DNA from: Burkholderiales bacterium UBA6064
Lineage (GTDB): Bacteria; Pseudomonadota; Gammaproteobacteria; Burkholderiales; Burkholderiaceae_B
DNA: 11,927 nucleotides
Assembly (NCBI GenBank): GCA_002428895.1
Contig: DIYC01000029.1
Coordinates: 1,297 to 13,223, forward strand
Direction of reading: 5' to 3'
The translations under genes and the position numbers were made by a program. The notes under the pieces were generated by a model, which had not been told where the DNA came from, ran no database searches, and saw nothing but the letters and a program-made list of their open reading frames with translations. Positions within the stretch are counted from its first letter, which is position 1, and each line of letters starts with the position of its first letter. Shown here piece by piece: positions 1-7,146 of the stretch.

Positions 1-200
1 ACAACTCACACGACATTACCACCATCGAAACTGAGACGTTGCATCTTGATTCGATCAATTCACTGATTTGGGGCGACACAAAAGTACACGTTAAACAACC
101 TGGCCGCAACTACAGCAGTCAAGGCTTTCAGTACAATACCAAAAGCGGTGAGTTTAAAGCCACCCGACAAGTCGTTTTTGATATAGAACCAAACTCATGA
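1..200 (+). CDS. lptC: LptC, lipopolysaccharide export protein, 3' end only
   Basis: The reading frame is open from position 3 to a TGA at 198-200, giving the last 65 residues of a protein whose start lies before the window. The fragment is rich in beta-strand-type alternation (for example LHLDSINSLIWGDTKVHV) and ends in FDIEPNS. It fits the C-terminal part of the LptC/OstA-like fold. In the family, LptC is an inner-membrane-anchored periplasmic protein that takes lipopolysaccharide from the LptB2FG transporter and passes it to LptA. The identification rests mainly on position: it lies directly before lptA, and its stop overlaps the lptA start in an ATGA junction, which implies translational coupling. 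LptC sequences diverge widely, so the similarity seen by eye is modest. Confidence 0.85.
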   Translation, partial: NSHDITTIETETLHLDSINSLIWGDTKVHVKQPGRNYSSQGFQYNTKSGEFKATRQVVFDIEPNS

Positions 201-781
201 AATCACTCAATCCCCTCACTTTGACGCTGACCCGCATCGCACGGTTTAAATTGTGCAGCGCTTTATTTGTTCTTAGTGCTTTATTGCCTACAAGAACCGT
301 TTTGGCACTCGAATCAGACAAAGCGCAAAACACACAAATTGATGCTGATCAAATGACTTACAGCGAAACCAAAGCGCAAAAAGTAAATACCTTTTCTGGT
401 AACGTCATGTTAACTCGTGGCACACTCATCATCAAAGGAGATAAACTCATTTTTTCAGAAGAATCCAGTGGCAAACAACTTGCTGCCATGGAGGGTAAAC
501 CCGCTTCATTTAAACAACAACGAGAAAGCAAAGACAGCAATCTACTGATGATCACGGGTCAAGCCAATCGGATTGAATACAATGCTCAAGCCAACCAAAT
601 TATTCTTCAAGGCAATGCCAGCATCATCAAAACCAGCAACGATCAAATCACTGAACAAATTTCTGGTAACCAAATTACCTACGAACAAACCACAGAATTT
701 TTGAGCGTTGACAGCAGTGGAAAAACTCCAAAAGACAAACCTTCTCGAGTTAAAGCCGTAATTAAACCCATCAACGAGTAG
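197..781 (+). CDS. lptA: LptA, periplasmic lipopolysaccharide-binding export protein
   Basis: This 194-residue protein begins with a signal peptide: a basic N-region (RIARFK, residues 13-18), a hydrophobic core (about 19-31) and a likely cleavage after VLA at residue 37. The mature part is a run of short beta-strands typical of the OstA/LptA fold: [49 protein letters not shown] and [10 protein letters not shown]. In the family, LptA polymerises into the periplasmic bridge that carries lipopolysaccharide from LptC to LptD at the outer membrane. The start ATG overlaps the lptC stop (ATGA) and no clear Shine-Dalgarno is visible, so translation is probably coupled. lptB follows 8 bases after the stop. 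Length and order are normal and nothing looks truncated. Confidence 0.95.
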   Translation: MKSLNPLTLTLTRIARFKLCSALFVLSALLPTRTVLALESDKAQNTQIDADQMTYSETKAQKVNTFSGNVMLTRGTLIIKGDKLIFSEESSGKQLAAMEGKPASFKQQRESKDSNLLMITGQANRIEYNAQANQIILQGNASIIKTSNDQITEQISGNQITYEQTTEFLSVDSSGKTPKDKPSRVKAVIKPINE

Positions 782-789
782 CCAGGCCA

Positions 790-1527
790 ATGACACAAAA
801 AAACGAAGCCCGACTCAAAGCACTCAGTTTAAAAAAATCATATCGCTCCAAGAAAGTCATCGAAAACATCTCTCTCCATGTTGACTGCGGAGAAGTGGTT
901 GGTCTGTTAGGTCCTAATGGGGCCGGTAAAACCACTTGCTTTTATATGATCGTTGGACTTGTGGCTGCAGATGAAGGCAAAATATACCTTCGTGACAAAG
1001 ACATCACTTTCGATTCAATTGATCAAAGAGCCCGTGATGGACTTAGCTATTTACCTCAAGAAGCCTCGGTTTTTAGAAAACTCTCTGTCGAAGACAATTT
1101 ACGCGCTGTGCTTGAAATTAATCCACCCGAGCACGAAACGATTAACCAAACAATCAATTCACTTCTGAACGAATTGCAAATCGACCATATTCGAACCTCA
1201 CTGGCCGTTTCGTTGTCGGGCGGTGAACGCAGGCGCCTAGAAATTGCACGCGCTTTGGCCAGCAACCCGAAATTTATCTTACTTGATGAGCCATTTGCAG
1301 GGATTGACCCCATCGCCGTACTTGAAATACAGCGGATTATTTCTTATTTAAAACAAAAAGGAATTGGTGTATTAATTACTGACCATAACGTGCGTGAAAC
1401 TTTAGGCATTTGTGACCGTGCTTACATTATTAGTTCAGGCCACGTACTAGCCTCGGGACAACCCGAACAAATTGTTGCCAACGATGATGTTCGACGGGTC
1501 TATTTAGGCGAAAATTTTAAAATGTAA
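790..1527 (+). CDS. lptB: LptB, ATPase subunit of the lipopolysaccharide exporter
   Basis: This is a 245-residue ABC ATPase with all motifs intact: Walker [10 protein letters not shown] (41-49), Q-loop Gln90 in [13 protein letters not shown], signature LSGGERRR (142-149), Walker [13 protein letters not shown] (163-174) and the H-loop His199 in TDHNVRETL. The [15 protein letters not shown] stretch and the FAGIDPIAV segment are characteristic of LptB rather than of amino-acid-transport ABC ATPases. LptB dimerises on the cytoplasmic face of the inner membrane with LptF and LptG, which are not in this window, and drives lipopolysaccharide extraction. It follows lptA by 8 bases and belongs to the same transcript. 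In related betaproteobacteria the next gene would be rpoN, but here a 155-bp gap follows. Confidence 0.98.
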   Translation: MTQKNEARLKALSLKKSYRSKKVIENISLHVDCGEVVGLLGPNGAGKTTCFYMIVGLVAADEGKIYLRDKDITFDSIDQRARDGLSYLPQEASVFRKLSVEDNLRAVLEINPPEHETINQTINSLLNELQIDHIRTSLAVSLSGGERRRLEIARALASNPKFILLDEPFAGIDPIAVLEIQRIISYLKQKGIGVLITDHNVRETLGICDRAYIISSGHVLASGQPEQIVANDDVRRVYLGENFKM

Positions 1528-1581
1528 CGCTTTAAACTGTTTTTTTAAACAGCACTTAAAGGGGTTAGTTATTAATACCGA

Positions 1582-1612
1582 TTGACAGTCAGACCAAGCA
1601 ATCAGTTAAAGT
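1582..1612 (+). promoter_or_regulatory. Possible sigma-70-type promoter for hpf
   Basis: A perfect -35 box TTGACA (1582-1587) is followed at 19 bases by TAAAGT (1607-1612), which matches the -10 consensus at four of six positions. The spacer is longer than ideal and other -10 registers score worse, so this is a candidate only. It would give hpf a start independent of the lpt genes, which makes sense if rpoN is missing. Confidence 0.35.
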
Positions 1613-1671
1613 AAGCGTTAAAGGTTTATACCAAGAATCATAAACCTGGACTATTTTGTGTAAAGGTCAAA

Positions 1672-1677
1672 AAGGAG
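1672..1677 (+). promoter_or_regulatory. Strong Shine-Dalgarno that fixes the hpf start
   Basis: AAGGAG lies five bases before the ATG at 1683. It is the only near-consensus ribosome-binding site I see in the window. It selects the ATG at 1683 over the in-frame TTG at 1656, which would place this site inside the coding region. Confidence 0.8.
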
Positions 1678-1682
1678 ATTTT

Positions 1683-2009
1683 ATGAATCTAAACATCACA
1701 GGTCACCATCTTGAAATAACACCCGCCATTCGAAATTACATTACCGAAAAACTTGAACGGGTTAAACGTCACTTTGACCATGTCATCGATGCTTCAGTCA
1801 TTTTAAATATTGTTAAACATCAACAAACTGCAGAAGTCACTTTGCACGTTCGTGGCAAAGAAATTCACGTTAAAGCACAACACGAAGACATGTACGCAGC
1901 CATCGATACACTCATCGACAAATTAGACCGCCAAGTCATTCGTCATAAAGAAAAAATCAGCAACCATGCGCACACTTCTTTAAAACGTCAACCGATTGAA
2001 TCCGAGTAA
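1683..2009 (+). CDS. hpf: Ribosome hibernation-promoting factor, short form (HPF/YfiA family)
   Basis: The protein has 108 residues from the ATG at 1683. It starts with MNLNITGHHLEITPAIRNYI and continues with TEKLERVKRHFDHVIDASVI, the conserved opening of the S30AE/HPF family. The second half has the basic strand and helix region (VRGKEIHVKAQHEDMYAAID, then LIDKLDRQVIRHKEK at 77-91). The length fits the short HPF type, without the C-terminal dimerisation domain of long HPF. In the family it binds the 30S decoding channel in stationary phase and promotes inactive 100S ribosomes. It usually follows rpoN, but here it follows lptB directly. An in-frame upstream TTG at 1656 is possible but would make an unusual nine-residue extension and swallow the ribosome-binding site. 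A hairpin terminator follows 17 bases after the stop. Confidence 0.95.
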   Translation: MNLNITGHHLEITPAIRNYITEKLERVKRHFDHVIDASVILNIVKHQQTAEVTLHVRGKEIHVKAQHEDMYAAIDTLIDKLDRQVIRHKEKISNHAHTSLKRQPIESE

Positions 2010-2026
2010 CATTTTAAAACCCTAAT

Positions 2027-2073
2027 TTAGCTTGAAAAAAGACGGATTAACGAGCCGTCTTTTTTTAAGCTAA
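2027..2073 (+). terminator. Rho-independent terminator after hpf, symmetrical
   Basis: AAAAAAGACGG (2035-2045) pairs with CCGTCTTTTTT (2055-2065) around a nine-base loop. The stem continues through a G-T pair into TTAGCTT (2027-2033) against AAGCTAA (2067-2073), giving about 19 paired positions. The T-run on the plus strand and the A-run on the 5' side make it functional in principle in both directions. It separates hpf from ptsN. Confidence 0.92.
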
Positions 2074-2078
2074 ACAGT

Positions 2079-2084
2079 TATAAT
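2079..2084 (+). promoter_or_regulatory. Possible -10 box for ptsN
   Basis: A perfect TATAAT (2079-2084) lies 35 bases before the ptsN start and right after the hairpin terminator. The expected -35 position falls inside the terminator's 3' arm (CGTCTT and neighbouring registers) and matches poorly. No TGn extension is present. A new promoter is expected here because the terminator should stop upstream transcription, but the box alone is weak proof. Confidence 0.4.
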
Positions 2085-2118
2085 TACGTGTTTCTTTCAC
2101 AAAAGGCCTCGGAATGCG

Positions 2119-2586
2119 ATGAATTTAATCGCCAATTTGCTTCCTCCATCGAATGTTGTTTTAGATGTTCAGGTTACCAGTAAAAAGCGTGTTTTTGAAC
2201 AAGCCAGCTTAATGTTTGAAAACAACCAAGGCATCACGCGCTCCAAAGTGTTCGATAGCCTTTTTGCCCGTGAACGTCTCGGTTCTACTGGGCTAGGCCA
2301 AGCAGTTGCAGTGCCTCATGGCAGAATTAAAGGTCTTCGTGAGCCCATCGCAGCGTTGGTTCGTCTAAGTGCTCCCATTCCATTTGATGCCCCAGACAGC
2401 CAGTCTGTTCGCCTACTCATCTTTTTATTGGTTCCTGAAAGCGCAACCCAACAACACTTAGATATTCTTGCCGAGTTAGCACAAATGTTATCGGATGAGA
2501 CGTTTCGCAATAAATTGCTTCACGAACTAGACCCAGGTGCAGTTCATCGGTTAATCTCTCAATGGGAGCCATTAAGTCCCAACTAA
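2119..2586 (+). CDS. ptsN: Nitrogen-regulatory phosphotransferase protein EIIA-Ntr
   Basis: The 155-residue protein matches the PTS EIIA type-2 domain over its whole length. The phosphorylated histidine is His67 in GQAVAVPHGRIKGL. The flanking LFARERLGSTGLG (48-60) and the later LLIFLLVPESATQQHLDILAELAQML (103-128, quoted by position) are standard for PtsN. In the nitrogen-PTS a phosphate passes from EI-Ntr through NPr to EIIA-Ntr, which regulates potassium transport, nitrogen and stress responses. EI-Ntr and HPr/NPr are not in this window. The gene has its own candidate -10 after the hpf terminator, and hprK follows 68 bases downstream. Although PtsN was named from its link to rpoN, rpoN itself is absent from its usual place here. 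Confidence 0.97.
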   Translation: MNLIANLLPPSNVVLDVQVTSKKRVFEQASLMFENNQGITRSKVFDSLFARERLGSTGLGQAVAVPHGRIKGLREPIAALVRLSAPIPFDAPDSQSVRLLIFLLVPESATQQHLDILAELAQMLSDETFRNKLLHELDPGAVHRLISQWEPLSPN

Positions 2587-2654
2587 CCCGTTAAGTACCT
2601 GTCAATTTAAGTTTACGCTTAACCTGAAATCGTCGTTTTAATTGAGCGTTAGGA

Positions 2655-3638
2655 ATGAAAAAACTCAAAGAACTCATTGAAGCCAACCACGACAAACTCC
2701 AACTTACCTGGATTGCAGGCAAAACAGGTGGTGAAAATATTATTAACCTACAGTGTTTTGCCTCCTCAGACCTGGTAGGGCACCTCAATTTAATTCATCC
2801 AGGCAGAATCCAAGTCTTTGGTCGACAAGAAGTTGAATACTTCGAAAGTATTAATGAAAAACGAAAACTGAATGCGATTGCGCGGTTAATCGAAGGTCAA
2901 CCGCCAGCTGTCATTATTGCAGAATCATTCAACTCTCACCCCATGCTTACTGAAGCTTGCAACCAGGCCAATGTTCCCTTGCTCTCCACCCCCCTATCGG
3001 CTGCCGAAATTATCGACTTTTTACGAATCTACATTAATAAATGGTTAGCACCTACCAGCATGATGCACGGCGTGTTTATGGATGTACTCGGCATGGGAGT
3101 TCTTATTTCAGGCGAATCGGGTTTAGGTAAAAGCGAATTGGGTCTTGAACTCATCTCCCGTGGCCACGGTCTAGTTGCCGATGATGTGGTTGAGTTTTCT
3201 CGAACAGCACCAAATTTAATCGAAGGTCGCTGCCCAGAATTAATTCGTAATTTAATGGAAGTTCGCGGTGTTGGTCTACTCGACATTAAAGCCATTTTTG
3301 GCGAAACGGCGGTGCGCAGAAAAATGCGCCTTAAGCTGATTGTCCATTTAGTACGACGTGCATCGCTTGAACTGCAACAAGAACGCTTGCTGTCTGAACC
3401 CAAGTATCAAGAAGTACTCGGCCTACAAATTCGTAAAGTACTCTTACCCGTAGCCGCAGGCCGCAACTTAGCGGTACTACTAGAAGCGGCTGTTAGAAAC
3501 ACCGTACTTGAATTACGCGGCATCAACACCATGAACGACTTTATGGAAAGGCAACAACGCGCTATGAGTGCTGAATTCGAGTCTACTCAACATAATCCCC
3601 CTGAGGAAGAGCCCATACGGAATGACCCAAGCATCTAA
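2655..3638 (+). CDS. hprK: HPr kinase/phosphorylase
   Basis: This is a 327-residue HprK. The N-terminal domain (about 1-130) includes HPGRIQVFGRQEVEYF. The catalytic domain has His138 (MHGVFMDVLGMGVLISG), Walker A GESGLGKS (153-160), the Asp pair at 176-177 (LVADDVVE) and the family signature LMEVRGVGLLDIKAIFG (200-216). The C-terminal PVAAGRNLAVLLEAAVRN (265-282) is the usual regulatory loop. The family phosphorylates and dephosphorylates HPr on serine. In proteobacteria it commonly sits with ptsN and rapZ, as here, and is thought to serve the nitrogen-PTS. The tail after about residue 305 (rich in Glu, Pro and Asn) is not conserved, and its last codons overlap the start of rapZ. The ribosome-binding site is weak (GAG at 2644 or AGGA adjoining the ATG). 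Confidence 0.97.
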   Translation: MKKLKELIEANHDKLQLTWIAGKTGGENIINLQCFASSDLVGHLNLIHPGRIQVFGRQEVEYFESINEKRKLNAIARLIEGQPPAVIIAESFNSHPMLTEACNQANVPLLSTPLSAAEIIDFLRIYINKWLAPTSMMHGVFMDVLGMGVLISGESGLGKSELGLELISRGHGLVADDVVEFSRTAPNLIEGRCPELIRNLMEVRGVGLLDIKAIFGETAVRRKMRLKLIVHLVRRASLELQQERLLSEPKYQEVLGLQIRKVLLPVAAGRNLAVLLEAAVRNTVLELRGINTMNDFMERQQRAMSAEFESTQHNPPEEEPIRNDPSI

Positions 3639-4542
3639 ACTAGCCAAAATTGTACTGATTACTGGGCTTTCAGGTTCTGGAAAGTCAGTTGCGTTACGTG
3701 CACTTGAAGACAATAACTTTTATTGTATCGATAACTTACCACCCAGCTTTATTCCTGCTGTGACCCAACAACTACACGACAAAGGCGCTCACCATATTGC
3801 AGTTGCTGTTGACGCAAGAACAGGCACAGACATTCATGCTGTACCGCGTCTCATTGACGAATTGCGACAAAAAGCCATAGACATTCGAATCATTTTTTTA
3901 GATGCACACGACCATGAACTGATCACCCGCTATTCTGAAACACGCCGTCGACACCCCATGAGCACCCGCCTAGGAGACATGGCGACCGTACAAGAATGCG
4001 TTCAAGCTGAACGCCAAGCCATCGCTGCCATTCGCCCCCTTGCCGACGTAATCGACACCACCGATCTATTACCCGCAACCTTAAGGCACTGGGTGTTACA
4101 CACTGTAGGCGAAGAGGCCGCTAAAATCACACTCATCATAGAAACATTTGCCTTCAAAAACAGCCTGCCTAAAGACGCTGACCTCGTTTTTGACGCACGC
4201 TGCTTGTCTAATCCGCACTACGACAAAACACTACGACCGTTAACCGGAAAAGACGTAGCGGTGCAACAATTTATTCAACAAGATGAACGCAGTCACGAAT
4301 TTATCGACGACATTGAAGCTTACCTGCGCAAATGGCTTCCGCGCTACAAAAAAGAACAACGCAGCTACATCACCGTCGCGATTGGCTGCACTGGTGGCCA
4401 ACACCGATCGATCTACATCGCCGAAGCTCTGAATCAACGGCTTAAAAATCAACCCATGAGTTCCGTTGAACATGTTTTAGTACGACACCGAAATGGCTTA
4501 GCTTACCAAGATGAGCACAGTAGCACTTCGAGCCAAACTTAA
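3622..4542 (+). CDS. rapZ: RapZ, RNase adapter protein / P-loop nucleotide-binding protein
   Basis: From the ATG at 3622 the protein has 306 residues. It shows Walker A GLSGSGKS (15-22), the NNFYCIDNLPPSFIP block (31-45), RYSETRRRHPMS (103-114), FAFKNSLPKDADLVFDARCLSNPHY (176-200, by position) and the C-terminal GCTGGQHRSIYIAE (255-268), all standard for RapZ/YvcJ. In E. coli RapZ delivers the small RNA GlmZ to RNase E and so controls GlmS, and its C-terminal domain senses glucosamine-6-phosphate. I see no GlmZ-like gene here. An upstream in-frame ATG at 3568 would add 18 residues lying within hprK. The 3622 start puts Walker A at the family's usual place and gives a 17-base overlap with hprK. 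The stop TAA overlaps the convergent stop of the next gene in TTAA. Confidence 0.96.
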   Translation: MTQASKLAKIVLITGLSGSGKSVALRALEDNNFYCIDNLPPSFIPAVTQQLHDKGAHHIAVAVDARTGTDIHAVPRLIDELRQKAIDIRIIFLDAHDHELITRYSETRRRHPMSTRLGDMATVQECVQAERQAIAAIRPLADVIDTTDLLPATLRHWVLHTVGEEAAKITLIIETFAFKNSLPKDADLVFDARCLSNPHYDKTLRPLTGKDVAVQQFIQQDERSHEFIDDIEAYLRKWLPRYKKEQRSYITVAIGCTGGQHRSIYIAEALNQRLKNQPMSSVEHVLVRHRNGLAYQDEHSSTSSQT

Positions 4543-5960
4543 TTTAAAGCACGTTGAATTGCATCACTTAAAATGTTTGATATTGAAAAGTCTGTAGAGA
4601 GATTTTGTAATAATTGACGATTGCTTGAACTTTGACCTACAAAAAATGGGATGTGACTTGGCAATTGATCACTACCAAAAAATAAAATCTCAATAAAAAT
4701 TTTTAACCGTCTATTCTGATTAAATCGTTGATAAAGTTGATCCACATTTTTTAGCATACTTGCAAAAGCAGCCGGTTGCATGGTATCAAACTCTCTAACT
4801 GCATGATCAAATTGTATAGCAGCAAGGTCGACCGTTACATTTTTAAACAGCATACCCCTGTTACTTAGCACAAATAAAAGCGCAGGCATTTGGTTGACAT
4901 CCCATAACCTAGGATTGATGAGTAACGAATTAATCACTAGAGACTGGACTGTTTCCTGCGTGTGTGGTGATATGTTTGGGTTTCCAAAAATATGAGTTAA
5001 TAATTCAAGCAAATAATCACTTTGAACCAAACCAAATTCATTTTCAGAAATACGTATTAATCTTGCCTCAAGCTGCTGATGAAGTTCTTCATGTGGATGA
5101 TATTGAGCTAAAAAATAAAAAATTTGATCTTGTTGAAGTGATGCAATCAAAGCTCTTGAGCTATTCGATTCAAAATGTAATGCGGTAAATAAAGCGTTTC
5201 GTGTTTTAAGACTAAACTCACGATCTCCAAGTATCTGCAATGCGGATCGTATAGCCTGCTTTTGATCAATCAAATGACTAGGATTTACCAGTTTTTCAAT
5301 TTTTAAATGAATCAGGCATTCAGCTTTTTTAATGATCGATTCTAATTGGGTAAAATCGGCGCGTATCTGATCTAAATATTTTAACGACTCCAGGTGATCA
5401 GGTCGATGCGCTTCGTTTAAACCTAAGGCCATATCTAATTTTGCTGAAACAACATCACCAAGAACCTCATCTAACCCTTCTTGAACACTTAATTGAAGTA
5501 GTGTTTTAATATTTTCTTGACTGCTTTCTAAATCAAAAATCTGAGAACACAATAATTGATCCGTCACATTTTTTACCAATGACGAAAGCTGAATATCAAA
5601 ACGACTTGCCAATAAAAAGTTAAGGTGGCTCGGCGTACTACACGTTAATTTATGAAGTACTTCTATTAAATGCGCATCAACTTCTTTGTTGCTAGAACGG
5701 GTAACACCTTGATAAATTTTGGCATATTTTGAAATAACATTTTGGTCATTTTGTATAGAACTTTCTAAATTAAGGGTATAACTTAAAATGTTAGGGACTA
5801 AGTCTGCTAAACGCCCTTGGTCAGATAAAGCGAAAACAATTTCTTGTGAACTTCGTGTTAAATGACGATCAGACTGCCTTTCAACGCTAGAATCTGTCGG
5901 ATTAAAAGAATGCCTATTCAGTTCAAATGCTTGTGTAGGTAAACTTGGAAGAGAAGGCAT
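4539..5960 (-). CDS. Unknown 473-residue helical protein, AT-rich, between rapZ and mutY
   Basis: I do not recognise this protein. The ATG at 5960 is the only start option, because a TGA lies 16 codons upstream and no alternative start codon lies between. The first 35 or so residues are rich in Ser, Pro, Thr and Gln (MPSLPSLPTQAF, then NPTDSSVERQSDRH). They contain no hydrophobic signal peptide, lipobox or membrane segment. The rest looks almost entirely alpha-helical, with Leu-rich amphipathic stretches (LLQLSVQEGLDEVLGDVV, ALFTALHFES, SDYLLELLTHIFG) that could be an alpha-solenoid. There are three cysteines at most and no nucleotide-binding or metal motif. Three sampled lines gave about 28%, 43% and 25% GC, lower than the neighbours. 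It lies 94 bases downstream of mutY on the same strand and converges on rapZ. A Ser-rich disordered N-terminus on a helical body resembles secreted effectors, but that is only a resemblance. Confidence 0.85.
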   Translation of the reverse strand: MPSLPSLPTQAFELNRHSFNPTDSSVERQSDRHLTRSSQEIVFALSDQGRLADLVPNILSYTLNLESSIQNDQNVISKYAKIYQGVTRSSNKEVDAHLIEVLHKLTCSTPSHLNFLLASRFDIQLSSLVKNVTDQLLCSQIFDLESSQENIKTLLQLSVQEGLDEVLGDVVSAKLDMALGLNEAHRPDHLESLKYLDQIRADFTQLESIIKKAECLIHLKIEKLVNPSHLIDQKQAIRSALQILGDREFSLKTRNALFTALHFESNSSRALIASLQQDQIFYFLAQYHPHEELHQQLEARLIRISENEFGLVQSDYLLELLTHIFGNPNISPHTQETVQSLVINSLLINPRLWDVNQMPALLFVLSNRGMLFKNVTVDLAAIQFDHAVREFDTMQPAAFASMLKNVDQLYQRFNQNRRLKIFIEILFFGSDQLPSHIPFFVGQSSSNRQLLQNLSTDFSISNILSDAIQRALN

Positions 5961-6054
5961 AAAACCAGAAGAAAAAAGTTTAGATCCCTTTAGTGTCTCT
6001 TTTCAGAAAAATGGTTCCTCAACTTAAAAATGAATTTCTTCAAGGAAACAGGGT

Positions 6055-7146
6055 TTAGTTTGGATAGTTATTCTGTAATCTTGTCACATGATCCAGCAAT
6101 TTCAACACCACTTTCGGCACCGGCCTCTGCCTGACTTGAGTAAAACAATATTCAGGTGGCGGATGTATCGGTTGCTGCAAAAAAATAGGGCAACATTTAA
6201 AATAGAAGCGCCGATGCGTTAACTCATGTCTCATCCAAGGCTGCTGGGCATAATGATCGATAACCTCAGCAGACATTTCAGGTAAATGGAATGCAGCAAA
6301 TACTTTCTGCAAAAGCGCCTGTGGACTTTGATTCTGTTCAATCGGATAGACAGGAGGCATCCACAACCCTTTCCACAACTTTGATGACTCTTGCTGCTGC
6401 ATCAGCAATTGTTGATGTGAATCAAACACCATTAATACCCAACAATAGACACTTGGTTTTTCTTGTTTCGGTTTAGGGGTAGGCAACTGGGGCCATACCC
6501 CTTGCTGATAACCGACACAATCGGCCTGCACTGGACATTTGTCACACACTGGGTTTTTAGGCAAACACACTGAAGAACCTAAATCCATTAACGCTTGGTT
6601 ATATCGGCCCGCTTCAGTGTCTGGCAAAAGATCATTCGCCAATTGCCACAATTGTTTTTTAATAACACTTTGTTCAGGATAACCCCAAACCCCCGCATAA
6701 CGACACAAAACACGTTTTACGTTACCATCCAAAATTGCCGCACGCTGAGCAAAAGCAAATGAAGCAATAGCACCCGCTGTTGAACGCCCAATACCAGGTA
6801 ATTTTTCTAATTCAGCCACCGTGCAAGGAAAAAAGCCACCATAGTGTGTTGCCACAATTTGCGCACAAGCATGCAAATTTCTTGCTCGCGTGTAATACCC
6901 TAAACCCTGCCATAAAGTTAACACCTGCGACTCAGAGGCTTGGGCTAAGTGAGAGACTGTTGGAAACTCTGCCAAAAACCGCTGATAATAGCCCCTCACG
7001 GTAGCCACCTGAGTTTGCTGCAACATCACCTCACTGAGCCAGATCCGATAGGCATCTTGTGTGTTTTGCCAAGGTAAGTCGTGCCGACCCCAAGTAGACT
7101 GCCAACGCAACAATCGGCTTGCAAACGCACCACTCATTGTTGGCAT
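6055..7146 (-). CDS. mutY: MutY, adenine DNA glycosylase
   Basis: This is a 363-residue MutY. The N-terminal helix-hairpin-helix glycosylase domain has the catalytic Glu39 (WLSEVMLQQTQV), LPGIGRSTAGAIASFAF (116-132) with the hairpin, and the catalytic Asp140 (AILDGNVKRVLCR). The [4Fe-4S] ligands are Cys194, Cys201, Cys204 and Cys210, in the C-x6-C-x2-C-x5-C pattern. A NUDIX-like C-terminal domain (about 230-355) recognises 8-oxoguanine and includes WKGLWMPP and RHELTHRRFYF. It removes adenine mispaired with 8-oxoguanine. Two starts are possible: the ATG at 7146, and the fourth codon, ATG at 7137, which forms an ATGA overlap with the mutM stop. Either way mutY is coupled to mutM. The length is normal for the family. 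Confidence 0.97.
   Translation of the reverse strand: MPTMSGAFASRLLRWQSTWGRHDLPWQNTQDAYRIWLSEVMLQQTQVATVRGYYQRFLAEFPTVSHLAQASESQVLTLWQGLGYYTRARNLHACAQIVATHYGGFFPCTVAELEKLPGIGRSTAGAIASFAFAQRAAILDGNVKRVLCRYAGVWGYPEQSVIKKQLWQLANDLLPDTEAGRYNQALMDLGSSVCLPKNPVCDKCPVQADCVGYQQGVWPQLPTPKPKQEKPSVYCWVLMVFDSHQQLLMQQQESSKLWKGLWMPPVYPIEQNQSPQALLQKVFAAFHLPEMSAEVIDHYAQQPWMRHELTHRRFYFKCCPIFLQQPIHPPPEYCFTQVRQRPVPKVVLKLLDHVTRLQNNYPN

Larger units (their letters stand above)
1528..1682. other. lptB-hpf intergenic gap at the usual rpoN position
   Basis: No gene is visible in these 155 bases, and I see no stretch resembling sigma-54. The region holds a short hairpin with an AT stem, CTGTTT/AAACAG around a TTTT loop (1537-1552), which lacks a good T-tract and is a poor terminator. 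It also holds a long-range imperfect inverted repeat, with AACGC plus TTTAAACTG (about 1526-1539) facing CAGTTAAAG plus GCGTT (about 1603-1619). A TTGACA box (1582-1587) and a good ribosome-binding site for hpf are also present. It is AT-rich and otherwise unremarkable. Confidence 0.6.

Noticed and set aside
1537..1552. Terminator after lptB
   Set aside because: The CTGTTT/AAACAG stem has only six mostly A-T pairs and no T-tract after it.
1656..1682. hpf start at the TTG at 1656
   Set aside because: It would place the AAGGAG ribosome-binding site inside the coding region. The ATG at 1683 begins with the conserved family N-terminus.
3568..3621. Longer rapZ starting at the ATG at 3568
   Set aside because: The extra 18 residues lie inside hprK, show no conserved sequence and push Walker A further from the N-terminus than is usual in the family.
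6008..6054. Terminator between mutY and the unknown gene
   Set aside because: The only hairpin seen on the minus strand has a four-pair TGAA/TTCA stem before a short T-run, too weak to call. The two genes may be co-transcribed.
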